Shown here: one piece after another, positions 35,268 through 47,200 of the stretch
How positions within the stretch are numbered: position 1 is the first letter of the stretch
Layout: each line of letters begins with the position of its first letter
Source of the DNA: Brachyhypopomus gauderio
Taxonomy: Eukaryota; Chordata; Actinopteri; Gymnotiformes; Hypopomidae
Assembly (NCBI RefSeq): GCF_052324685.1
Contig: NC_135212.1
Span: forward strand, 45,907,212 to 45,971,211
Direction of reading: 5' to 3'
Length of the DNA stretch: 64,000 bases
The notes under the pieces: model-generated
What the model was told of the DNA's origin: nothing
Databases searched by the model: none
The model's input: only the letters and a program-made list of their open reading frames with translations
Program-made: the position numbers and the translations under genes

Positions 35268-38200
35268 CCGTTTCGTCTGGTTACGTTTTTAAAATGCGTC
35301 TGGTTTAGTCGGCCTCGTCTTTGCACAATCTGCACCACGACATCCTACGATTATTAAGAGCCATCGATGCTGGGGATAAAATGGTATTATCTTGTAGTTC
35401 CTCTTCGACTACGGGGTCGTTTTTGGCTCCAAAACGCTTCTTGTAAGTTTCCATAGTCTCACCCCTCAAGAAGAACTTCTCCCCATATGTTGCCAGTCAA
35501 ATACTGAACCACGTAACAAAATAACAGTATAGTTTGTCCGTGGCCATCACTTTCCCGATGTTATATAACATTAACTCTTATTTGCTTGCAGATAATTGAT
35601 CCAAACTGTTTTGTTTGTTAGTTTTGTAAAAGCAGAAGGAATACTAGTAGTGGAAATGGGAGATATCTCTGTACTGTCCAGTAGAAGTAGTAGGGGATAT
35701 TCCTGCGAAATGTTTCACTCCCGTCCTGTGAAACTACACAAAGATTAATCACCGACCTAGCATATCAATGCTAGGATCTCTTGCATTTCTGTGCCCTACA
35801 CAGTCCAGTGCTCTTTCTGTCCCAGGTGAGGCAGAGCCCTCCGGACTTCAGCAGCAACCCGTGAGCCTAGCAGACGGTCCAGCACTGGAACCCATGGCCA
35901 TCAAAACGGAGCCCATCGACACCTGTGACTCGCAGTCGTTCACACCCGACAGCAGCCTGGTGACCCCTGGCCACACCGCCGACCTGGAAGCAGTCGAACC
36001 CGCGACCAGCACTCCCGCCGACAGCGGCCTCCACGGCGGGGCGTCGTGGGACTCCGCTTACAGCTACATGGCACCCCTGGACTTTGACCCCACCCTGCCC
36101 AGCGTGGTGAGGCACTGGAGGGGCAGGAGCCGCAGCCAGAGGATGTCCTTCGCCTGTCCGGACTGTGGAAAAGTGTTCGGCAGAGAGCACAGACTGATAA
36201 TACACATGCGCGTCCACTCTGCCGAGAGGCCTTACGCATATCGCAGGCGCAAAGCCTGTTTCTACGGAGACAAGAAGCGTAAGAAGAAGTTACACAAGAA
36301 CTCCAAGGTATGCGAGCCTCCGAAGACTCGTATCCGTCAGGTTTATGTATTGATAGCTTTTTAAAAATAACGCATGGCAAGTACCCTGCCATGCTGTTTG
36401 GTCAGGAGCACTATGAACATATTTTGGTAGTTCATTTTCCATGTGACTTTAAGTAGTGCATATGGGTTTTGGCTTAGGTGCTGTAAGTTAACAGCAAACA
36501 ACCTGAAAGGTCATTCTAGTACACAACCTGTATAACCAGTGTGATCTTTTATCTGGTATCGAACTTCACTCTAGTGACGTGATGCTTTCAAATGATTATA
36601 CAAGGAATTGTAGCTTTCTGGGAGACATACTCGAGGTTAAAATTCAGCAAATGTGCTATACACTTCTATGTAGTTCTATACATAAGCACGTTTAAAAGAA
36701 TATGAACGCTTAATCGCATCCTTTCACATTTAGACGTCTCAAGAGATCACAGACGAGCTATCGGATGCCTCGGAACAGACGGAACGCAGCACTGGATTGG
36801 ACGACATAAGTGCTCCAGCAACTCCTGCTCCCAGCGCTCCAGAGGCGGAGCCTGACGAGGCAGTGGGTGGGGCCAGTGAGCAGCGAGAGGGCAGTGCCGG
36901 CAAGCCCGTGGGCCTCCGCGCCAGGCAGGGAGGGGCCAGCAAGATGCCCCGTTGTCTGCAGTGTAAACGAGTCTTCACTCACGTGTCACGGCTGGCCATT
37001 CACATGAAGACCCACAGGAAACCGCTTCCTGCTCCAGAGAAACGTGAAGCGCATGGAGCCACTTACAAGCCAGACCGGAGATCACGGCAGCATCCCAAGG
37101 TAGTGTGCCGCTCCAAGGTACCACGGTAACTAGGCGTACGTGGAAATGATTGGAGAACCTCAGACAGGTCCTGCGTTATTCATAGATATACACGCATAAG
37201 CACGATCTAGGAGTGTGACAAAATGATGACAAACTAGCAAAACCTATAAAATATGTGATCAGACTGGTGGTACTGGTGAGGCAGAGGAGGGCACTGATGA
37301 ATAAATGCCTGGAACCCAAACTAAGAAATGGCAGATACTGACATCTGTCAACAGGTTTTGATTATTAGAATAAAGCGAGAGCGTCGATATCGTGGCTCTC
37401 CCGCTCCTGGGTGTTTTAAAGAAGGGATCAGTAACTGGGTGACACAGCATTGTGGGAAGGTTTCCACGGATATAAGAATACAGCTATGCCATGAGTGCTG
37501 TCGTACAGAAGAGGCACCAAACAGAAGCATCATCATCATCATCATCATCCACAGACCTGTGCAATGGTAAGCATCTCCATGTTGTTTAGTTTTGTCTAGT
37601 ATAGGATGCTGAGCCTGAACTGAACAGAGATTCACATTAACGGTATAGAATGTTGAATTTAAGAGATTCTCTTCTCTGTTACATGTGCTGAAGCTCTAAT
37701 TTGATTGCATGGAAAAATTTGTCATTTTTAAAAACATCAATATAATTTGCTTGTTGCATGGCTTGTTAATAACAGTGTGTGGACATGTCAATGTTTAACT
37801 ATTAAAAACGAGACCAAATGACCAAGTTGTCTGTTTTCCCCCGCAGGCCAGTGGCAGGTGGGGTGACCCGTGCCTGCAGTCAAATGGCAGCCTGTTTGAT
37901 CCTGCCCCCAGTGTACTTGTGCAAGTAGCACGCAAGCACCGCGTCTTTGGAGGCAAGACCACATGTAACAGAATCGCTCAGCTAATCGGCATGTTTCAAA
38001 GGTGTAACTATCAGAGTGGATGACCGTTGTGGTTTAAAAGTGTATAAAGCTTCATCACAACATATGAAGCACAATACAGCCAGTCACAGACATTAAGGTC
38101 TTGTCATTTTGTTGTTCCATCAACACTTTTAATTGGAATAAAGGTGCTTTAATTAATTTTGTTTTAGAGCAGATGGCCGTTTCTTACCATTTTACCATCA

Positions 38201-41200
38201 CAGGATATCAAAGAAGGAAGATGTTAAATGCCATTGTCTATATTATTGTGTATATATTTTTTAAATATTATATTCAATAATATTATTCTACACTTTCAAA
38301 AAGGAAAAATATTATTTTGACCAATAAACTGCATTTTGAAAACTAAGCATTGTACTGTTTTATGTTTTGTGCGGCAGTTTTTGTAAAAGTAAAAACAACA
38401 AAACACAATGTACTTGATTGATGTGGTATTGGTAGGGAAAATGCCCTCTGTTTCCCCTTTCATATATTTATTAAAATGTTTAGAAGAATGTATATTGGTT
38501 CCATCTGTTTACTAAACCTTTTTTTGGCATGACTTTGTATGAATAGTGTAGCCTTTAAAGTACAATAATTTAAGTCTGTACTTTAATTAATATCAATATT
38601 TGCCCCTGCTAGATGGATTTAATGACTACATAGAACCATTTGCTGGTCTCATTATCTCTTTGTCCCAGGGTTGGCGTTTTTCAATTGCCCCGTTTACCTT
38701 TTGAAACTCCTCCCAGAAATCAGCGATGAGGAACAACGAGACGGAGGTGGAGAGGGCGAGAGCGGGCGGCCAGACGCTCTTCCAGTGCTCCGAATGCAGG
38801 AAGGTGTTCGCCCGCTCCTGTTGGCTGACCTTTCACCTGAAGTCTCACGAGCGGGAGCGCGCCTTAGCCCGCAAACAGCTGAAGCAGAGACAGCCCCCAG
38901 CCAGCAAGACGCAGAAGGGTGTCCCGCCCGACTCTCCAGAGGTAGGGACGCTGCTCTGGCATCTGGTGTTGGCCAGAGCTTCCAGTCTGAACTCTTCGTT
39001 TTCAGATTAATTCACCGCTGTGAATTTCCTTTTGAGTGGCAAGGGGTTCTGATGTCCCAATGAGGTGCATTTTTGAATAACTAAAACTTGATCTATGCAT
39101 CTAGCGATTGTTTGAATGTTCTTCAGATTATTTTTGAAATCTTTAATTTGTTCCATGTAGCCAACAAAACAGAGTTCAAAGGAAGTGACTGGTGAGGACG
39201 ACAAAGTTCCTGTCCTGAAGAAGATCTTTGCCTGCCCATATTGTGATAAGGTTTTTGCTCGTGAAGGATGGTTGGGCCCACATATTCGAAGTCATACATC
39301 TAAGACACCACAAAATAGTGGGATTTTTGCTGATAACATCATATCTGGTTCTGCTCAGAGAAGAACCCGCCGTACCATCATCTCCCAGGTTGGTTTAAGT
39401 TGGGTTGGTTAGATTTGTCTGATTGGGTTCACTTATGTATAGCACGTTTTGCGTTGATGGGTAATTGTGATTTATGTTATAGCTTACTCTATTATTAGAG
39501 CAGTCAAATTAGATGTACCCAGGGCAAGTCATTGTGATTGGATAGTAATTATCTTTTTTTTAATTTTTTTATTTCAGTCCTTCCAACAGTTAAAAGACGG
39601 CACCAAGGAGGCAACAACAAACAAACAAACAAACAAAGTCTCAGAAGATTCAAAAAGAAAAATCGAAAAGCCAGAAAAAGTCACAGAGCAACCAAAAGCA
39701 AGTAATGTTGAGACCACCAAAAATGATTCGGAATCAAAAAGAAACTCGGAAACCAAAAGAATCAGTAATGATGAATCTGAAAAAAACCCTGACGAAACAA
39801 ATCAAATCCCAGATGATTCAACAACGACCCCCAAAGAATCATCTGGAGGAAAAGATGTGGTCAGAGCAAAGAAAAGGTACACTTGTCGACAGTGTGGCAA
39901 AGTTTATTTACTTTTCGGTTGCCTAAAAACCCACAAGAGGATGCATAAATTGGAGAAGAAGAGGATGCGCCTGAAGCTGTTGGAGGAGCGAAGACGATTG
40001 GAGGAGAGCTTGAAGGGGAGTCTTGAGGAGGAGAAGAGCATCGCGGAAAGGAGACCGAAGAGGAGCACGAGAGTCCTGGAGATGCAGCACAGGCAGGACG
40101 GCAGGAGACTCCCCAAGAAGCCACTCTTCGATGAAGTGGAGTTTAGAGTACGTTTTCCCTTCTTCAGTTCCGGAATGAGCTCTGAATAAATTAACAGTTT
40201 AACGTTCTTTATTTCTTTCTATCGGTCTATCGATCGATCGCTGTAATGAATAGGCTGCCAGTGGTAATTGTAAGCCATTAATTTTGGGGGTGATTTCACT
40301 GTAGAGAGTGATGTGTTGTTTTGTGCTTCATAAAGAATTAATGTTGTACACTCGCCACCTGTTTTTTTTTTTCTTTAGGAGCAGTTATAATGCCTTATAT
40401 GAGTGTAATTACAGTTGATAATGTCACATTCCGTCTTGTTGGATATACTACCAACTCTTCATGGGAGCACCCGGCCAGTCTTAGCTGGATATTTTCAGGT
40501 GGAAGACTAGATGTGTATTGACGACAACGTGTGAAAACTCCAGTAACTTGGCTTTGCCTGATATTTACATGCCACTGTAATGCCCACTTCTGTGCCACGT
40601 TCATGTCATTCCCACTGCGACGTTGAGAATGGTCTCCCGTCTTCTCCAGAACTGTAGTCTTATGTGTGCACCTTAAGAACAGCAGTGTACCCCAAAATGA
40701 GTGTGGTCAGGAGGTGGAGGTGCCAGGAAGGTGGCGCTCTCTTAGAGTAGGTGGTGAGTGTGTGTCAAATATTTTAGTGTGAGCACTGTATTTGGTAAAA
40801 TAGTCTGTTTTTGATTGGAAGACATGCATGCGGAATGCTCAGAGGTCTTGGATTAAATAAACAAATGAAAGATCCTTGAACACTTTACTGGCTGGTTCAT
40901 GGGGTTTTTTTCTCACTTCCAAAGCTTAAGACACCAAAGAACGAGGATAAACCATCTGACATCCAGCCGGCAGAAGCCAAAAGCAAAGAGGCCGCCCCTA
41001 AAACCCCAGGCCGGTGCATTTGCAAGCACTGTGGCAAAGTGTACGCCAGGAGGAACTGGCTGAACCTGCATATACTGGGGCACAGGAAGCGAACGCTCGC
41101 CCTGCAGCAGGACAGTGACGAGACCTGTAAAAACGACGACGAGCAGGTATTTTTCGTCCTCGCTAAATTGCATTGGAGGTTTCGTTACATTTGCGCAAGT

Positions 41201-44200
41201 AAATTCTCCCCCCCCCCCCCCCCCCCCCCCCCCCCTTTCTGCTCTATTTCAGACATCACAGGGAGGCTCGTCCGCCGATGATTCTGCGGTTCAGAAAGGA
41301 AAAGACAGAGGTAAAGCGTTTCCCTGTCCCTTCTGTGAAAAAGCCTTTCCACGAGCGATGCAGCTGATGGGGCACGTGCAGATCCACTCGGGCGAGAAAC
41401 CGTACCCCTACCGACAGCGTAAAGAACAATTTTATGGTGACCTGACAAGGCCCAGAGGCCCCAATTCCGACAGCCAGGAGGTAGGAGAATTTATGATGAA
41501 ACCCATGATGCCTACAACAGACTGCATGTCAAACAGTCATGTGTGAGAAATGAGGGGTTTTTTTGTTTGTTTGATTGTTTGTTTGTTTTTAATAATTAAT
41601 TCAATATGGATTTGTTCAACATGTAAGAACACTAGTTGTGAAGTAGCATTTGGTTCTTACTTCTTATAGCTTTTAAATGTTAGTAAAAGTGCCTCGGTTA
41701 CTTTGTAAAGACAGCATACACATATGCTTGACACTGACAATTTGACAAATTTTTACTGCAGTTTTATTACAGCATTTTTTAAATGTGCCCGCATTTTTAA
41801 AAACACATTCTGTTAGAATTAATTTTAATGAATGTTTATGCATTTACTATTACGTGATTATCAATACACATTAATACTGAAGGCCAGCAGGCTACTACAC
41901 ACAGATCTTTTGCGATTTTTGCTTCCTCAATAAAGGGTTGTTTTTACCTGCAAATTGAGTGCCTTGACATCTCTGTTTGTTCCCTGTTTTGTTTTAGTTT
42001 GTTTTTGTTTGTCTGTTTTGTTTACTTAATAATCAGTTGCATGGGCTAATGCTTTTTTTTCTTTCCAACATTGTGTGTGTGTGGCTAGTAGTCTTCTCTT
42101 GTAAAGAATGACTAACTTCCGATTCTCCTTCCTGCAGCCTGCGATAGAAAACACTGATGAAAGGGGGAAGGATGATGGAGTCGCGGTCTCTAGGAATCAG
42201 ACCTCTGCAGTGTCTCAAGACCACACAAGCACTACAGAGCCCATGGAAACCGTTCAACCTCAATCAGTTTGCACTGGCAGAAAATTCAGCCCACTACCTC
42301 TGCAGTCAGCTGGTGCCACAACCAGCCAGAGCACAACTCATTCAAAAACTGATCCCAAATCAGTCGGCAATGCCATAAGCCACTTCAGTTTGCAGCCTAG
42401 AATTGTTCTAGAACCAATTACTGCTGAGCCCAAGCACTGGACTGCATCTGGAGAGGATGGTTTTAGTACAGTTAGTGCTGGAACGAGTGATGTTGAGTTG
42501 CACCAAAACTCTGAATTAGCCGATGCTGCTATAGTAAATGCTATAGACTACCAAGTCAGTCCGACTCAAATTACACTTGAAAACTTTAACACTTATGGCT
42601 GCCATGATGGCCAAAACCCACTGTCTAGCATAAGCTACACTGTTCTATCAGAGACAGATGATTCAGATATCGTTTGTGTTAAATTAGGTTCGTTTTGTAA
42701 TTCTCGTGAAAATACCTCCTACCTTCCTAACCTGATGAAAGGTGACGTAGAACTTGTGGAAATAGAAGGAGAGCCAGATTCTCCAGGATCACAAATTAAC
42801 AGCCCCAGTGTGAATCCAAGCTTTACTGGGACAGTTAACTCTGTTGCCAGACACACACTCCCTTTCTCTGAATCTGAGATAGGCAGCAGTGATCAAGCAC
42901 TGATTTCTTATAGTGATTCTACTGACATGTTACTAACAGCTTCTGAAGTGCCCTTGGCAGAGACTAGCGCCGGGGCCACGCCCAAAGAAGCTGACATACA
43001 GCCGGTTTATACCATCATCTCAGATGCTGATGAGGATAATGATGAAGGTCATGATGATTGTGATTGGTTAAACGTGTCCAGTAACCTAGATGAAAAGAAA
43101 ACCTCAACAGAGGGCCAAATTCAGTTAGAACAGTCAGGTCTAAAAAGTACCTCTGTCAGTCAGCCTTTCCAGGACACTTCTGGCATAGAACACACAAATA
43201 GTCCTTTATGTGCTGATCCCCCACACCCTGCCATGGATAGGATTGAAGTGGCCAGTCCAGGTATAGTTGACAAAATCCCTGCCAGCTCCTCGGAACAAGC
43301 AACTGATTCCGATTCAGATGTGGTGTTTGTACCAAATAAGACCAGTGAACAGAGCGAACATGGTGGCCCGCTTGCTAACGAGGAGCAAACGGACGAAAGT
43401 CGCACAGATCCAAAGGTGCAGTTTACCTGTGTGCCCTGTGGTTTAAATTTTGACAGCGAGTCATCTCTGGCTCTGCACAAGAAGATGCACTCTCTCCCTG
43501 GAGGCACTGACGAGAAGTCATTGGCCTTTAAAAAGCTAAAGAAGAAGTTCAAGAACATGCAGATTAAGCAGCACGTTGCTCATATCCAGGTATGCATGTA
43601 TCAAAAGTGGAGAGTGCTGTAAAAGTGCACATTCGTTTTTAAGGGATATTTCTTGATATGAGAGAGAATATTGATGCATACATTTTCTTTGTATTCTTTC
43701 AAATCTTCCCCCTTTTGAAGACATCAGAAATAGGTAGAGAGGATTCAGCAGACATCGTTGAAATCTCAGGAGAGAGGAACCCTGCAACGTTGCTCAGATT
43801 GACCGTAGACGAGTTGTCTGACGTCTATCCGGACACAGACGCCAGCCGTAGCCCCAGAGCAGCCTCGACATCTCCGGCTGTTGGCAAAGAACCGAAGAAG
43901 GAAAAGAAAACTTTGTACTGTCGGTTCTGTGGGAAAGCATGTCGAAAAATAGAACTGCACCTCAAGTATGATCACTCAAGGGAGCCTCAGGTGATGGAAG
44001 CTTTGCGATTTAGCAAAACCTCAGAAGAGAGGAAGAAGCTATTAGGCCGTCTTTGCAGTAAGGAAAAGATGGGATGTGATACGATTGATGGTGTCCGGAG
44101 TGGTAAAGCTGAAGACCTTGTGCATTGTCTCTTCTGTAAAGGGTCTTACCTGAGAAATCAGTTTTGGAAACATGCTTTGATATGTGAGGAGAAAAAAACT

Positions 44201-47200
44201 AAGGACTTGACTGAACAGGACGGCGTTGTGCTTCAACCTACTTCCAGACCGACGCAGGAAACCTTTGAACCCGAATCTGAGAATGCCATTCAAGGCACCA
44301 TCTGCAACACAACACAGCAGACCCTTCCAGAGTCCAGCACTATACAGAACACCCTTGCATCAGTATCTCCTCTTCCAGAAACTGACAGTGCTTTAATAAA
44401 CCCGAACACCGGTCCGGAAACAGAGGATCCACCAGTTTTATATATTGGCAATGGAGCAGTAAAGATGAATATTGATTCAGAGTCTTCAGATCCACCTATT
44501 CTAGATTCTTTTCACAGTGCACATGTGCACAAGATTTCTGTTCCAGACACTGGCAACGGTATAGCAAAGAATCCTAACGTAGAGCCATTGAGTCCTCCTG
44601 TTCTAGACTCTTGCCACGCCGCACCAGAAGCCGCTCATTTAGAATTGGAGACTCCACTATCTCTAAGCATGGATGAGGGACGAGAACAGAACAAACCTGA
44701 TTCTGAGTGTTCGGACCCTCCCGTTTTGGAGTCTTGCCACGGTACACCACAAGACGTCGATGGAGGTGAATCCACCTGCCCCCTCATTGACTCAGGTGGG
44801 GTGCTAGATGCTGAACAACCCACCGCCGAATTGATGAGTCTGCCGCTGTTTGATGCTACGTTTGAGAATGCTGATCGGTTGCTTACTTCAGCTTTAAAGA
44901 GTCCTCCCCTTGCGGACCCTGACGAGGGTGACGTACAGCGTAACATCGGTCAAGATAGTCCGAACTCCTCACAAAATGTAGACTGTGTGGCAGAATGTGT
45001 TTCCCCTCCAGAATCAGTGGTCCCCTCAGACAATGACAACAGTGGTGTACCTGCTGATGCAACGGACACTACACTACCAACTACATACGGTGGTGATCTC
45101 CAGGAAACCTCGGACTATGAAACTCTCACAGTTGAGGCTGCCATGCCTAACCTTGAGTGCGTTGATTCTCAGCAAATCGCACATCAGGAATTGAATAGCG
45201 TTGCCAGTTCTGACCCAGTCAAAGATCCCCTTAACTCAGAATCGGCTAATTCTATAGTTCCAGAACATGTTGGCTATGAAACAGGAGACTCTTCCATTCA
45301 GGTCTTTGAAACCAATGAACACGTGGCTTCTGCCACAGAACCCGACAGTCCTGCGGTTTGGGATCACATTCCCAAAGAAACACAGCAAACGCCTGATCCA
45401 GAATCAAACGTAACATACAGTCCTACAAAGCAAATGTTTGATTCCGAAGGTCACATCAGAGCCAACATGGATGGGTTTGTTGAAGTTGCAAACCAGGACT
45501 GTGATTTTAAAAGTGCCCTTGATTCAGACTCCACTACAACAGTGAAGAGGAAACTGGACCGTCAAAGCGGTGCAGCCCACGAAGAACCAAAGAGATGTCG
45601 TCTAAATGACCCCTTACAGGTACACGCCATATCATCATTTGTCCTCTGTAATGACTATAGACAGGGTTTGATTTATGTGATCAATTGTTTTATTTGAAAT
45701 TTGGCTTTGGGATATTTTACATGGTGCTGAACTGCAGAAGAAAGTTATGTGGTGGCTAATAAATCACTGAAACGATCCGATGAAATGTATTTTGCAAGTG
45801 GTGTATATTTTTAACATAGTTTTATAAGCTGTTTCAATATCAGTAATCTTTAATGTGAACAGACCTCTCTACCATGACTGTTAATTTGCACATCACTTAC
45901 CTAATGTTTTGTTATGTAATGTTATGTTTTGCTGTTGTCAGACCTCTGTGTCACAGCTGAGGCAAATGCACTAGTGCCACAGTTGTTATACAGAACTGAT
46001 CATGGAGTGGATCCTAAAATGGAACACAAAATGGGTTTCATCTGTTTTCTCAATTCCTGCAGGGTTTATAAGCTAAGTAACTACAACTTTTCTCCACAGA
46101 AGACACCGTCAGAAGAGTGTGAAGCATCGACAAGCACTGCTCCAACATCAGAGCAGGAGCACAAACACGGACCACAACCGTGCAGCTCAAACCCCTCGAG
46201 TCCGGAAGATGGTGAAGGAAAAGCAAGGCTATATAAAACGCATTACTGCTTCTACTGCAGAAAGCCTTGTGTCCGAATGGTTCCGCATCTCCAGTCGGTG
46301 CACGCTAATGAGCCCGAGGTGGCGAAGGCCCTTAGTTATGAAAAGAACTCAAAAGAAAGGAAGCAATTCCTGGACTTTCTCCGAAGCAAAGGGGACTTCT
46401 TGCATAATACAGACGTGGTTAGGAGCGGAGAGGGCTGCTTGGTGCCATCTAGACGGCTTGGCACAGCTTCCTCAAATGAGCACTATGAGCATTGTATTTA
46501 CTGTCTCGGGTTATTCAGTAAGAGGTCCCTTTCTAATCATGTGCAGAGATGCAAGCAGAAATACCCAGACAGAGCTGCAACCAGCTGCAGCGATCTGCTC
46601 CCTGTCGCTGCCTCCACATCACCAAGTTCAACGTCCAACATTGGCTGTACTGCAGAGAACCTAAATATTGCTCCAGTATCTCCAAGTGGCCCACCACCAG
46701 ATACCTCTTTAAGTGAAGAACTACTAAAGGCTAATCCTCAATCAGTAAATTGTACACCAGGAGATGAGGAGAATCCTCATGCTGAGCCTGATGGGTCCCT
46801 GGAGAGAGAACAGTCAGTTGGGTCCCTTTCAGAGACCGGTCACAGTGGAGCACAGCTTGACGGCAACACAGAACACGCACATTCTCCCCCTGAAGATATG
46901 AGCTCAAGTGTCGACCATGCCGATCTAGAAACGGGAAGCGACGTATCTCCGGACACCAGCTTCGTCGGTGTTCAGACAGGAAGTGATGTCACTCCAGACA
47001 CCAGCCTAGTAACTGGTCAAACAGGAAGTGATTACTGGCACAAGGGGTCACCATGCAATCAAACTGAACGTAATATGAGTGAGGAGGACAAGAAACCTGA
47101 AGCAGAGCAGAGCAGTCAGAGAGGGCTAGAAAGGAGGAGGAGAAGTTCCCGTCCGCATATTCAGGTGAACCATGTCTTCTCAGATATTCTCTTAACGGGA

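Noticed and set aside
45929-46099. Upstream extension of the exon 11 open frame with an ATG at 45929
   Set aside because: A strong acceptor (TCTCCACAG) at 46099 and exon-phase agreement favour this stretch being intron.
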